Shown: positions 1-8,451, numbered from the stretch's first letter. The stretch: DNA of 14,303 bases from Bacteroidetes bacterium UBA7692 (GCA_002482725.1 DLGO01000060.1:1-14303), one strand, 5' to 3'. Notes: generated from the sequence alone by a model not told the origin. Program-made: numbers and translations.

Positions 1-37
1 GCAGCCTTAAAAAGAAAATACAGCGCTTGATTTTTGG

Positions 38-63
38 TTACCTTTTCATCAAGGAAAAGGTAA
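38..63. repeat. Perfect 10-bp hairpin, 6-nt loop
   Basis: TTACCTTTTC (38-47) and GAAAAGGTAA (54-63) are exact reverse complements around the loop ATCAAG. The hairpin lies downstream of the minus-strand secreted-protein gene that ends at 147. There is no long T run on either side, so it is not a textbook intrinsic terminator, though it could stabilise a transcript end. No gene is seen in 1-146. Confidence 0.5.
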
Positions 64-146
64 GGCAAGAAAAAACTACATTGACCAAATCCCGCGTGTG
101 ACATACCTTTCATTGTTATTAAACCATTCTATTGGTATTACTACAA

Positions 147-2165
147 TCACATATCACCAATCCATCTACTCCCCTTCATCACCTTACTCGTAAACCTCCC
201 CTCCGCAGTTTCTACAGTTACCATATAGATACCCACAGGCCATGCACCCGTATCTATTGTTTTGCCGGCGCCGCTTATCACCTTCTCGCTGTATAGCTGC
301 TGTCCAATTGCATTTGTAATGCTGATGGTTACAGTTTCGCTGGCTACGCCCGACAGGTCCACCGTCACCAATCCATTGGTAGGGTTAGGATATACCGCAA
401 AGCCCTTTGCCGCAGGCGTATTCGCTATACCCGTAGCAAAGGTCGTATCTACATTCCACGCATACTCTATGGTAGTAGTATCAAACACCAACTTGGCATA
501 AAATACGCTCAAGTTATTTACAGTATCTGCATACCACTTTTGCTCAAACTGCGACTGGTGCACCAATGCCCTAAAGTTGCTGAAGCTGCCATATAGGGCA
601 GAGTCGCCAACTACTATTGCGTATGCCTGCCCACCGTCCATGGTGCATGCTGCTATTGTGTTTATACTATCCAGGCAATGGCGGCGCACAGCCACATAGT
701 TCTGCTCCTGCCTGCCCAAAATCCACATGCTATCCGTAGCCACTTCATCATAGTCCCCTGCCTTAAAGTGCAGCGCTACTTCAGGATTTTTGAATGGCAA
801 AGCCGATGAGTATGGCTCGGGGCGGTACATGATAAGGGCGGCATTTTTTTTCTGTGCTACATAAGGCAGGTGTTCATTGGCATTGCCTTCGGTACGATCG
901 CCCCACTGTGCAGTTACTATACCCGATGCTGTAAATACGGCTGTAGTACCCACATTGGCCACACAGGGAAACTGCTGGTAGCCCAGCTTTCCTTTCCAGA
1001 AATCCTTCAGCGATGAAAGCGTGATTGTTTTGTGCTTGTACAGCACCACATCCTGCCCGCATATAAGTGAACTTTTGGAAGCTACGGTAAGGCTGTTTGA
1101 AAGCAGTACAACAGCACCTACAGGCAAGGTTGAGAACTTGCGGAACGGCGCAAAATCTACATGGTGCCACAGATTGGAATCTATCAGCAACTGAGCCGTT
1201 TCGCCTGCCACCTGCGGGTGAAAGTATGCCCCCGAGCTCCATTGAAACAAAGTCCTGTCCAGCGGTGCCAGCCCGCTGTTAATCACAAATCCGCTGTCCA
1301 GCGTATGGCCTATCCTGTAGGTAGTGTCCAAGTATGGCCTCCACCCTGCAGCTATCGTATCTATAGACAAGGTACTAGTCGCCAGAAATCCTCCCGCATG
1401 CGAGCTGCTCGTTGGCGCTGGCCCAAAACCCGTTAACAGGTATATCAGGCTGCTGTGGTTTTGCCCGTATGGCGTTTCAAACTTAGGGTAGTAGTTACGG
1501 CCCGATGATGGGTAAAATACCCCTTTGTCATTAGTAAGCATCAGCATCTCGCTCAGCAATCTCTGCGAGGCCTTCGTAGCTAGGCTTTTTATCTCGGCAT
1601 CCTGCGAAAAATCCGCCAGGTTCAGCAAACCCGTCAGGCAATACGGCGCATATACCGACGACAGAAACTCATAAAAACCATAATCTACTTTCAGGCGCAG
1701 GTAGTGGCGCAGGCGGTAGTCCAGGTTGGCATCCACAGGCTTGCCGTATTTCTCGTGCAGTAGCCAGTCGCTGCTCATCCACTGTATCATATGGTTCTCG
1801 CTCCAGTAGCCGCGCACCGTATCGCTTTTGGTCAGCCAATAGGGCAAGGCATTCAATACAGGCAATATTTTGCTGTCGTACTGCCCCTGGCTCAGGCACA
1901 ATACCCGCACCATCTTCACCACATAAAAATCTGCCGTTTCCTTCGTAGGCAATATACCCAGCACATAGTTAAGCTCATTGGTATCTACCGGCACACCTTC
2001 GTAGGCCTGTATCGTTATGGCATCGCCCCCAAAGTTGGCCAGTGCGCTCGCCCTGTAGTCCGCCTGGCGCTGCACGTAGGCGGTATCATTGGCACTTGCT
2101 GGTTGCCACAAAGCAGCAACTAAAACAAGGAAAATTACAAGTTGCGAGTAAAGCGATTTTCTCAT
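147..2165 (-). CDS. Secreted T9SS-cargo protein of unknown function
   Basis: A 672-residue exported protein. The start chosen is the ATG at 2165, because it directly opens a signal peptide (MRKS, a hydrophobic core, then cleavage after about residue 25, ASA|ND). The frame stays open another 23 codons upstream, but that extension would put Cys and Lys residues before the signal peptide. An A-rich stretch precedes this ATG, as is usual for Bacteroidota leaders. The C-terminal ~84 residues (about 589-672) form a T9SS type A sorting domain: YPNPTNG, then beta-strand residues, GIYMVTV and a basic KVMKG near the end. Such proteins are exported by Sec, cross the outer membrane by T9SS and are released or anchored at the surface. 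The body (about 26-400) looks helical and Trp/Tyr-rich (for example SENHMIQWMSSDWLL), followed by a beta-rich part. That order recalls alpha/alpha-toroid polysaccharide lyases, but no catalytic motif was recognised and no enzyme activity is assigned. It is divergent from the T9SS gene at 2450. Confidence 0.85.
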   Translation of the reverse strand: MRKSLYSQLVIFLVLVAALWQPASANDTAYVQRQADYRASALANFGGDAITIQAYEGVPVDTNELNYVLGILPTKETADFYVVKMVRVLCLSQGQYDSKILPVLNALPYWLTKSDTVRGYWSENHMIQWMSSDWLLHEKYGKPVDANLDYRLRHYLRLKVDYGFYEFLSSVYAPYCLTGLLNLADFSQDAEIKSLATKASQRLLSEMLMLTNDKGVFYPSSGRNYYPKFETPYGQNHSSLIYLLTGFGPAPTSSSHAGGFLATSTLSIDTIAAGWRPYLDTTYRIGHTLDSGFVINSGLAPLDRTLFQWSSGAYFHPQVAGETAQLLIDSNLWHHVDFAPFRKFSTLPVGAVVLLSNSLTVASKSSLICGQDVVLYKHKTITLSSLKDFWKGKLGYQQFPCVANVGTTAVFTASGIVTAQWGDRTEGNANEHLPYVAQKKNAALIMYRPEPYSSALPFKNPEVALHFKAGDYDEVATDSMWILGRQEQNYVAVRRHCLDSINTIAACTMDGGQAYAIVVGDSALYGSFSNFRALVHQSQFEQKWYADTVNNLSVFYAKLVFDTTTIEYAWNVDTTFATGIANTPAAKGFAVYPNPTNGLVTVDLSGVASETVTISITNAIGQQLYSEKVISGAGKTIDTGAWPVGIYMVTVETAEGRFTSKVMKGSRWIGDM

Positions 2166-2449
2166 GATTTGTTTTTTTTTACAACCCAATGCTGAACCAC
2201 ACATGAATTGATATATGATAATAACATAAATCATTTGTATTCAGGTAAAGCTACAAGCTTAAATTTTAGGCTCACCCTATTACCAATGATAGCAGGTCTC
2301 TTTGAATTTACCTCCTCTTCTTTCAGCGAAACCAAACCAGTACATTAATCTAGATAGAAAGAGCCAGAGGATTAATGGGGAAATTTTGAAACAAACTAAG
2401 CATGTCATACACGGCATATAGTTTTTAACCAGTTCATAAATTATATTTT

Positions 2450-4948
2450 ATGAAAAAAGTCATTACTCAATTTCGCCAAACTTCTTTGCTGATGCTCTTG
2501 GCATTGGTGCTTCATTTTTCTGCAAATGCAGCCACTTTTACAGCAGTTGCATCCGGAAATTTCAGCAGCGCTTCCACATGGGGTGGAATAGCACCACCTA
2601 ATACCATACTATTGGATCAGGTTGTAATACCAAATGGTATAAGTGTAAATCTGGATCAGAACATTGCCATAACCGGAGCACTGGCATCGTTTGATGTAAA
2701 CGGAACCTTAACTGCTGATGCAAGTAAGCATCTGGCAATGAAAGCCGGCATATTCAGCGGATCAGGCACTATAACTTTAGATAGCATTGTTTTCGGTGTA
2801 GGCTCAGGTTTAACTTATACAGGCAGCATTATATCCGACTATGTAACCATAGCAGCAGGTGGCATAACTACCTCATCCAAAATAACAGTAGGAAAAAGAC
2901 TATGGCTTGCATCAGGTTCATCTGTAGATTTTTTAACCAATAGCTCGCTAACCCTGAGCCCAAACGCTACGATAATACGAATTGGCGGTGGCAGCATAAC
3001 AGCTACAGGAGGTACAATCAATCTCAGCAATAATTATAATGTTATTTACAATGGTGGTACCACAGCAGGGCTGGAACTGGAAGGTTCAGGTCTTAGGAAC
3101 ATAGAAGTAGATGTACTTCCCGCTGCCATGGTTAACCTTAGCTCCGACCTTCAGGTAGCTGGTGTTCTTACGCTTACACAGGGTGGCCTTTCACTAAACG
3201 GATTTGACTTTACCCTAAGCCCTACTGGTACCCTGGCTACAACCGGTATTGGCTTTATCATTGCTGATCCTTCTTCTGATGTAACCATTAATTCTACAAG
3301 CGGTACGGTTGGCACAATCACTTTCTTCAACACCATTAATGCCATCCACAATCTTAATATTAATGTTGGCACGAATTCACAGGCGCTTATTGCAGGTGGT
3401 GTTTCGGTAAATGGCAAGCTTAACCTGATTTCAGGTACGCTGAATTTCAGTAACAGGCTTACCATCAATGATACTATTACAGGTAATGGAAAATTATATG
3501 GCAATGCTAACTCAGACCTTATCATTACTGCAAGCAGCGGCCTTGGCACAGTTCTAAACTTCGATCAGGCAGGACAAACCGTGAGGGATCTGAAAATAGG
3601 CATCGCTTCAGGCGGATCTATCACATTGGGTTCTGATCTTACGGTACTGCGTACATTTGCACTTGATACCGATAACCAGCTAAACATCCGCAATGTAAGC
3701 CTGCACCTGGATGGTGACCTTGACTGGCATGGCACACTTACCACGGATAGCACTACCGGCCTTCATATCAATATAGATACTTCTGCCAGTATGCTGTTTA
3801 CCGGCACAAATGCAACAATTGGAGATTTCACCTTTAATGCGCCTAATAACAACCTTATTATGATAACAGGAAACCTAACAGTTACAGGCTTGCTGAATCT
3901 TGAACAAGGCAGACTTGCGCTTAATAAAAAAGTGCTCAACCTTACAGGTAACATAGCTGCCGGCAATGGTCTGCTATACTCAGATGAAAACTCAAGTGTG
4001 TTTGTAAATACCAAAGATTCATTGTATGGCGGTATCGAATTTTACCAAGGCTCTGCAAGGGTGGAAGATTTGACAATAAATATAGGACAGGGTAACAACC
4101 TGGAGCTTGAGTCTCCATTGGAAGTATACGGCGGTCTGGCCCTTCAAAGCGGTACACTATCTATTGCCAACACCAACCTTACCATGGCACCAGCCGCAGT
4201 AATAGCCGGTGGCTCTGCCAACAGCTATGTAGTTACAAATGGTACAGGCGAATTAAAATTGCAATTGGTAGCAAATGACTCTACCACATATCCTTTGGGT
4301 ACAATATCCGGCTACACACCTGCACAAGTAGGCCTTGCCAACGGCTCTGCAAGCTCTGTAGTAGGCGTAAGGGTTTCATCTGATGTTTTGGCAAAAGGTA
4401 CAACAGGCACGGACCTGTCTGCTACAGATGCAGTGGTGGATGCTACATGGCACATTACAAGCTCCGTTACCACCAACCTTAATCTTAACCTGAAAGTAAT
4501 GTGGGAAGCAGGTCTTGAAGTAAATTCATTTGACCGCAATGCTTCATATCTTTCTCACTATTCCGATACTACATGGGATTCAAGCCCTTATGTTGCTGCC
4601 ACTTCAGAATCGAATGGTATGTTCAGCCTGCAGCGCAATGGCTTTACCTCACTTAGCCCTTTTGCAGTATATGGACAAAGAGTAGTAGCGGGTATCCAGG
4701 ACACAAAAGTTGTAAGCTTCAACATGTTTCCGAACCCGACTACCAATAGTTTGGTTATCAGCTACATAAATGCCGCAGCAGAAAATATGAAAGTGGATAT
4801 AATGAATATTACAGGTAGTATTATAGGAACCTATAACATCAGTTCCGACAGATTTGATGTTCCTGTTAGTGAATTGGCAAATGGCACATATTTCGCACGG
4901 GTATACAACGGTAATGTAAGTGCTGTTAAGTCTTTCAGCAAATTATAA
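2450..4948 (+). CDS. Large secreted beta-repeat protein, G8-like start, T9SS sorting domain
   Basis: An 832-residue surface or secreted protein. Residues 1-27 are a signal peptide (cleavage ANA|ATF). Residues ~38-100 look like a G8-type beta domain: ASTWGGIAPP, then VVIPNGISVNLDQ and a G-x-L pattern. From about residue 143 to 609 there are roughly six tandem repeats beginning near 143, 233, 317, 396, 475 and 556. Each opens with x-L-x-V-x-G followed by alternating L-x-L strands and a Gly turn, and reads as a beta-solenoid or stacked beta unit. A link with YPLGTISGYTPAQVGL follows, a pattern common before the end of T9SS cargo proteins. The last ~74 residues are a T9SS type A sorting domain (MFPNPTTNSLVI, ANGTYFARV, KSFSKL). 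The likely role is adhesion or matrix structure, inferred from architecture alone. The gene ends before a strong terminator at 5014 and appears to be a single transcription unit. Confidence 0.85.
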   Translation: MKKVITQFRQTSLLMLLALVLHFSANAATFTAVASGNFSSASTWGGIAPPNTILLDQVVIPNGISVNLDQNIAITGALASFDVNGTLTADASKHLAMKAGIFSGSGTITLDSIVFGVGSGLTYTGSIISDYVTIAAGGITTSSKITVGKRLWLASGSSVDFLTNSSLTLSPNATIIRIGGGSITATGGTINLSNNYNVIYNGGTTAGLELEGSGLRNIEVDVLPAAMVNLSSDLQVAGVLTLTQGGLSLNGFDFTLSPTGTLATTGIGFIIADPSSDVTINSTSGTVGTITFFNTINAIHNLNINVGTNSQALIAGGVSVNGKLNLISGTLNFSNRLTINDTITGNGKLYGNANSDLIITASSGLGTVLNFDQAGQTVRDLKIGIASGGSITLGSDLTVLRTFALDTDNQLNIRNVSLHLDGDLDWHGTLTTDSTTGLHINIDTSASMLFTGTNATIGDFTFNAPNNNLIMITGNLTVTGLLNLEQGRLALNKKVLNLTGNIAAGNGLLYSDENSSVFVNTKDSLYGGIEFYQGSARVEDLTINIGQGNNLELESPLEVYGGLALQSGTLSIANTNLTMAPAAVIAGGSANSYVVTNGTGELKLQLVANDSTTYPLGTISGYTPAQVGLANGSASSVVGVRVSSDVLAKGTTGTDLSATDAVVDATWHITSSVTTNLNLNLKVMWEAGLEVNSFDRNASYLSHYSDTTWDSSPYVAATSESNGMFSLQRNGFTSLSPFAVYGQRVVAGIQDTKVVSFNMFPNPTTNSLVISYINAAAENMKVDIMNITGSIIGTYNISSDRFDVPVSELANGTYFARVYNGNVSAVKSFSKL

Positions 4949-5013
4949 TCACCATATACTTTAACTGTATCCTAAAAAGATAATACAGACAACTGAACAC
5001 AATAATAGCTACG

Positions 5014-5048
5014 AAAAGGCCTCAGCAAATATGCTGAGGCCTTTTTTT
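5014..5048 (+). terminator. Strong intrinsic terminator
   Basis: The arms AAAAGGCCTCAGCA (5014-5027) and TGCTGAGGCCTTTT (5032-5045) form a perfect 14-bp stem with an AATA loop. A run of seven T (5042-5048) overlaps the right arm on the plus strand. It terminates the beta-repeat gene 65 bases upstream. On the minus strand the T run is only four bases, so it is mainly a plus-strand terminator. Its core matches the terminator at 8487-8520. Confidence 0.92.
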
Positions 5049-5145
5049 ATGGGCATCATGAACCAAATTAAATATATCCATAAAGTTAAAGTTCAGGAAG
5101 CCCAGGTACTGACCATACTCACCATAATAATCCAAGCTGATTATA

Positions 5146-5153
5146 TAACTTTG
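5146..5153 (+). promoter_or_regulatory. Bacteroidota-type -7 box for the amidase
   Basis: TAACTTTG is an exact match to the Bacteroidota sigma-A -7 consensus TAnnTTTG and lies 20 bases before the amidase ATG at 5174. No clear TTTG -33 element is seen at the usual distance, so the assignment rests on the -7 box and position only. It favours 5174 over the downstream ATGs as the start. Confidence 0.4.
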
Positions 5154-5173
5154 GCAGTACAAAAACTATAGCA

Positions 5174-6616
5174 ATGGGCAACAGGGTAAGCGCATTTGGG
5201 CAAGACGCCATGGGTACAATGGATGCCACCGATTTGGCGCAGGCAATAGCCTCTAAAAAGGTTTCGGTACAGGAAGTTACCGAAGTGGCGATTAACCGTA
5301 CCGAAAAGGTGAACGGGGAGTTGAATGCTATTGTTGTAAAAATGTATGACCCCGCCCGCCAATTTTCAGGCGAAGCCGATCACGGCTTGTATGGTGTACC
5401 CACTTTTATAAAAGACACTGATAATGTAGCAGGCTATGCCACACAGCTGGGCACTGGTGCATTTACGGCGCGCAAGGCAAAGCTCAACAGCAAATTCGTA
5501 AACCAGTTTTTGTCTACCGGCCTTAACCCATTGGGCAAAACTACACTGCCCGAGTTTGGCCTTATATGCAGCACCGAAAACGAACGCTGGGGCATAACCC
5601 GCAACCCGTGGGATACCGACTACACTACAGGTGGTTCCTCTTCGGGTTCGGCAGCTATGGTGGCCAGCGGCGTGGTGCCAATAGCCCTGGCAAACGACGG
5701 TGCAGGCTCTATACGCATACCTGCAGCTATATGCGGGCTGGTAGGCCTGAAACCATCGCGCGGGCGCCTCTATGGGGTAGATGGCGCAGAGTTGATGCCC
5801 ATACAAATAGTGCACCAGGGCGTGCTAACCCGCAGCGTGCGAGACACTGCGCTGTTTTTTGCAGAAGCAGAAAAATACTACACCAACCCACGCCTGCCAA
5901 AAATGGGCTATGTGCAACCGCAGCAGAAAAAACCACTGCGCATTGCATTCTATGAAAACCTAGCCGCAGGCAAAACCGGCCACCAGGATGGAGATACCTA
6001 CCGTGTACAGCTGGAAACGGCGCAGTTGCTGCAATCGCTGGGTCACCGGGTAGATCAAATAGCCATACCGTTTGATGTGGAGACGATGGTGGGGCATTTT
6101 CTGCACTACTACGGTTTTTTCTCGTACATGATGGCGCACTGGTCCAGGTTTACACTAAAAGCCAAAGTAGACCGTAGCCTGCTGGAGCCGTTTACCACAG
6201 GCCTTGCAGAAAGGTTTATGCAGCACAAGACAAAGTTGCCATCCAGCATCAGGGCCATGCGCAAGCTGGGCATGGAAGCCGAAAAAGTTTTCGAAAATTA
6301 TGATGTAGTAATGACACCCGTGCTATCGCACAAAACACCCAAAATAGGCTACTTCTCCCCTACCCTTTCCGCAGAGGAAATTACCAAACGGGCAGTGGAT
6401 TTTGCCTCCTACACGGGGCTAAACAACGTTACAGGCTCACCTGCCATTTCGCTTCCTTTGGGCACCGACTCCGGTGGTATGCCTATTGGTGTGCACTTTT
6501 CTGCTCCCCTTGGCTACGATGAGCGGCTACTGGCACTTGCCTACGAATTGGAGCAGGCCAAACCATGGTCCTTTATTTATAATGCCGCCGAACACGCAAA
6601 GCATATAGCAGGCTAA
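5174..6616 (+). CDS. Amidase-signature family hydrolase
   Basis: A 480-residue cytoplasmic-type enzyme of the amidase-signature family, which hydrolyses C-N amide bonds with a Ser-cisSer-Lys triad. All three residues are visible: Lys80 in PTFIKDTDN, cis-Ser155 in GGSSSGS, and the nucleophile Ser179 in NDGAGSIRIPA. The spacings of 75 and 24 residues are those of well-studied family members. GLVGLKPSRGR follows at ~187-198, and the C-terminal NVTGSPAISLPLG and MPIGVHF motifs are also typical. There is no signal peptide. The start at 5174 has a -7 box just upstream; ATGs at 5210 and 5219 are alternatives. No gatB or gatC lies nearby and the C-terminal region looks more like stand-alone amidases than GatA, so a tRNA amidotransferase role is not favoured. 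The substrate cannot be read from sequence. Confidence 0.92.
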   Translation: MGNRVSAFGQDAMGTMDATDLAQAIASKKVSVQEVTEVAINRTEKVNGELNAIVVKMYDPARQFSGEADHGLYGVPTFIKDTDNVAGYATQLGTGAFTARKAKLNSKFVNQFLSTGLNPLGKTTLPEFGLICSTENERWGITRNPWDTDYTTGGSSSGSAAMVASGVVPIALANDGAGSIRIPAAICGLVGLKPSRGRLYGVDGAELMPIQIVHQGVLTRSVRDTALFFAEAEKYYTNPRLPKMGYVQPQQKKPLRIAFYENLAAGKTGHQDGDTYRVQLETAQLLQSLGHRVDQIAIPFDVETMVGHFLHYYGFFSYMMAHWSRFTLKAKVDRSLLEPFTTGLAERFMQHKTKLPSSIRAMRKLGMEAEKVFENYDVVMTPVLSHKTPKIGYFSPTLSAEEITKRAVDFASYTGLNNVTGSPAISLPLGTDSGGMPIGVHFSAPLGYDERLLALAYELEQAKPWSFIYNAAEHAKHIAG

Positions 6617-6645
6617 CAGGCGATTCACTGTCTATATAAAAAAGC

Positions 6646-6706
6646 TATTGCCAACTGCGTACCAGATAATTTTAGATAAAACTATTCCTGTATGCAGTTG
6701 GCAATA
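6646..6706. repeat. Long intergenic inverted repeat
   Basis: TATTGCCAACTGC (6646-6658) and GCAGTTGGCAATA (6694-6706) are perfect 13-bp complements. Pairing extends inward through GTAC (6659-6662) against GTAT (6690-6693), with one G-U, to give 17 bp around a ~27-nt loop. It sits between the convergent amidase and coiled-coil genes. No T run follows on either strand, so it is not a classical terminator. It may be an mRNA 3'-end structure or a small interspersed element. Confidence 0.6.
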
Positions 6707-6759
6707 ACTATTGAAATATTGGCTCTGCATTTAATGATGAAAGCCTTATCTTCTGTTGT

Positions 6760-7137
6760 TTAAAATACCTTGCTTAAAAACTTATTCAGGTTAAAACGCA
6801 CCTCTGCAAGGCTTTGCGCGTAATCCTTCAAGCCGTTAAACAATGCTGTAGCCTCCGCCTCGCTCTTCTCATGGATATGTGTAGGCACCTGTTCTGCTTT
6901 CTGTAGCATGGCCTCATTGTTCAGGTTTACATCGTGCTTTAGTATATCGGCCTGCTCAAGCAGTAATATGAATTTGTTTTGAAAATGCTCCACCTGTGCC
7001 AGCACCTCCTGCGCAGTATTTTTGGCAGCCACTTCCTGCAGTCGTGTTTGCAGCAACAATATATCGTCTTTATAAAACTGTAATTCTCTTAGCCAGTCAG
7101 AACTTTGATGGTGGAGCGCATTGATGGAAGTTTTCAT
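6760..7137 (-). CDS. Small coiled-coil protein, unknown function
   Basis: A 125-residue protein that is almost entirely predicted helical. Leu/Ile/Val heptad-like spacing runs from about residue 15 to 80 (LRELQFYKDDILLLQTRL, then EHFQNKFILLLEQADIL) and a second helical stretch covers 90-125. It has no signal peptide, membrane segment or cysteines, so it is probably a soluble, self-associating cytoplasmic protein. The ATG at 7137 is preceded on its strand by an A-rich leader, as expected for Bacteroidota. I do not recognise the family. It is convergent with the amidase and separated by 215 bases from the upstream same-strand GNAT gene, so probably not in a tight operon with it. Confidence 0.7.
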   Translation of the reverse strand: MKTSINALHHQSSDWLRELQFYKDDILLLQTRLQEVAAKNTAQEVLAQVEHFQNKFILLLEQADILKHDVNLNNEAMLQKAEQVPTHIHEKSEAEATALFNGLKDYAQSLAEVRFNLNKFLSKVF

Positions 7138-7352
7138 TTTCTTGATTTTTTAAGTGTGTTTGTAAAATAGTTACGCAAGACAAATTGTAAGCAACCGTAA
7201 GCTGTTGCCCCATCCACCGGCAGTAACCTTCTGCACTGCAAAGTAATTGCCCGCACGCCCGGCTTTTGGTGATGGTATTCACCCAAGGTACTGATTAATA
7301 TCAGCAGTACAGCTTAAATGTGATTATTCTATTCAAAACTATAGGCCGCTAT

Positions 7353-7871
7353 TTATAATATCCGCTTCATCATTATATCTGTCTGCTCATCACTGCCCAG
7401 CTTAAAAATATGCCTGTCAAATTCCACAAACCCATTCTTTTTGTAAAAACTCATGGCCCTTGCATTCTCTTCCCACACACCCAGCCACACATATCTCAGG
7501 CCTTTGCTCATGGCCATTTCCACAGCCTTATCGTAAAGCATTGGCCCTACTTTTTTTCCAAGAAAATGCCTAATCACGTATATCCGCTCTATCTCCATCC
7601 CCTCGCTATCCTTCAGCTCTGTTTGTGCATCACCAAAGTTCACCTTCAGGTAGCCTATCATTTCATTGCCCGATTCTGCACCATAGAAAACCGAGCCTTC
7701 ATTACCGAGTTCGGTTCCCAGCTTTGCGGTCGAAAAGCTTTCACTCAGGTATTGTTGCATATCCTCTTCCGTATTGCTGTCTGCAAAAGTTTCGGTGAAG
7801 GTTTGCCTGCTTAGCTTTTGCAGCGCAGGCAGGTCTGCCGGTGTAAGCATCCTTAATTTTATTCCATCCAT
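7353..7871 (-). CDS. GNAT N-acetyltransferase, PaiA-like
   Basis: A 172-residue acetyl-CoA-dependent N-acetyltransferase of the GNAT fold, near the family's normal single-domain length. By recollection, its closest well-known relative is Bacillus subtilis PaiA, a spermidine/spermine acetyltransferase. Shared patterns include the N-terminal LSRQTFTETFAD, the central EIERIYVIRHFLGKKVG with its acyl-CoA pyrophosphate-binding loop (R101 to G109), VWLGVWEENARAMSFYKKNGF (motif B, 128-148) and the end DEQTDIMMK. Polyamine or other small-amine acetylation is therefore a reasonable but unproven substrate guess. The gene is divergent from the DUF1772-like gene with 85 bases between starts. A short palindrome (7875-7890) lies immediately upstream of the ATG and could bear on expression. 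Confidence 0.9.
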   Translation of the reverse strand: MDGIKLRMLTPADLPALQKLSRQTFTETFADSNTEEDMQQYLSESFSTAKLGTELGNEGSVFYGAESGNEMIGYLKVNFGDAQTELKDSEGMEIERIYVIRHFLGKKVGPMLYDKAVEMAMSKGLRYVWLGVWEENARAMSFYKKNGFVEFDRHIFKLGSDEQTDIMMKRIL

Positions 7872-7874
7872 ATC

Positions 7875-7890
7875 TGTCTGTCGTCAGACA
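7875..7890. promoter_or_regulatory. Short palindrome in divergent promoter region
   Basis: TGTCTG and CAGACA are 6-bp inverted arms around TCGT. The palindrome begins four bases upstream of the GNAT start codon and lies inside the 85-base divergent spacer shared with the DUF1772-like gene. Position and symmetry fit a repressor operator or a leader hairpin. The evidence is structural only. Confidence 0.3.
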
Positions 7891-7956
7891 TCTAATATAT
7901 CAAATAGCGCTTATTGGTTTTATCCATATTTTAGCCCAAACCAAACATCCTGCAGC

Positions 7957-8451
7957 ATGACTACGCAACAAATTATACTCACTATTACCGCAATATCTAC
8001 TGGGCTTATAGCAGGCCTGTTCTACGCCTATAGCTGCTCTGTAACCCCTGGTCTGGGCAAGCTCACAGACGAGGCTTACCTGGCTGCCATGCAGTCCATA
8101 AACAGGGAGATATTAAATCCGGTATTCTTCGCGGCCTTCATGGGTACTTTGCTCCTATTGCCCATCAGCACATGGCTGCAATACAGGCTTGGCACCGATA
8201 GTACATTTTACCTGCTGTTGGGCGCCACTTTGGCTTACGCCATTGGTACCTTTGGTGTTACCATGTTTGGCAACGTGCCGCTAAACGAGGCCCTGGACAA
8301 ATTCAACATTCAGGCAGCATCAGCCAAAGACCTCGCAAACCAGCGGACCATGTTTGAAAACCCATGGAACAGCTTCCACAGCATACGTACCTATGCCAAC
8401 ATTGTCGCGTTTGTATTAGTGGTTATCGCCTGTATCAGGCAATCTGAATAG
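7957..8451 (+). CDS. DUF1772-like four-helix membrane protein
   Basis: A 164-residue inner-membrane protein. The start chosen is the ATG at 7957; the frame is open upstream to 7774, but that extension would run through the divergent GNAT gene and its sequence looks non-coding. Four hydrophobic segments are visible at about 5-27, 55-75, 83-105 and 145-162. Features typical of DUF1772 (anthrone oxygenase-like fold) proteins are present: SVTPGL after the first helix, MQSINR, a short extracytoplasmic stretch with NVPLNEAL (107-114), and W137 to R144 (WNSFHSIR) before the last helix. The family is common beside small redox or detoxification genes but has no firm function in bacteria. A bidirectional terminator follows 35 bases after the stop. 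Confidence 0.85.
   Translation: MTTQQIILTITAISTGLIAGLFYAYSCSVTPGLGKLTDEAYLAAMQSINREILNPVFFAAFMGTLLLLPISTWLQYRLGTDSTFYLLLGATLAYAIGTFGVTMFGNVPLNEALDKFNIQAASAKDLANQRTMFENPWNSFHSIRTYANIVAFVLVVIACIRQSE

Noticed and set aside
1791..2123. Plus-strand open frame of 110 codons
   Set aside because: It lies wholly inside the minus-strand T9SS protein gene, which has a signal peptide and sorting domain. Its own translation shows no domain or signal.
2419..2426. TAGTTTTT as a -7 box for the 2450 gene
   Set aside because: It misses the final G of TAnnTTTG, and the nearest TTTG (2385-2388) is about 30 bases away, too far for a normal -33 element.
3151..3549. Minus-strand open frame of 132 codons
   Set aside because: It is antisense to the repeat-rich secreted protein. 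Its Leu/Val/Pro-rich translation is what the complement of the beta-repeat codons would give.
5174..6616. GatA subunit of the Asp/Glu-tRNA amidotransferase
   Set aside because: The triad is shared by all amidase-signature enzymes. No gatB or gatC is nearby, and the C-terminal region reads like stand-alone amidases.
7097..7282. Minus-strand 61-codon frame before the coiled-coil gene
   Set aside because: It overlaps the coiled-coil gene start in another frame, and its composition (Cys and Gln rich, no pattern) looks non-coding.
7774..7956. Upstream extension of the DUF1772-like protein
   Set aside because: The extension would overlap the divergent GNAT gene and carries no membrane or signal feature. 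The protein family starts at the first membrane helix, matching the ATG at 7957.
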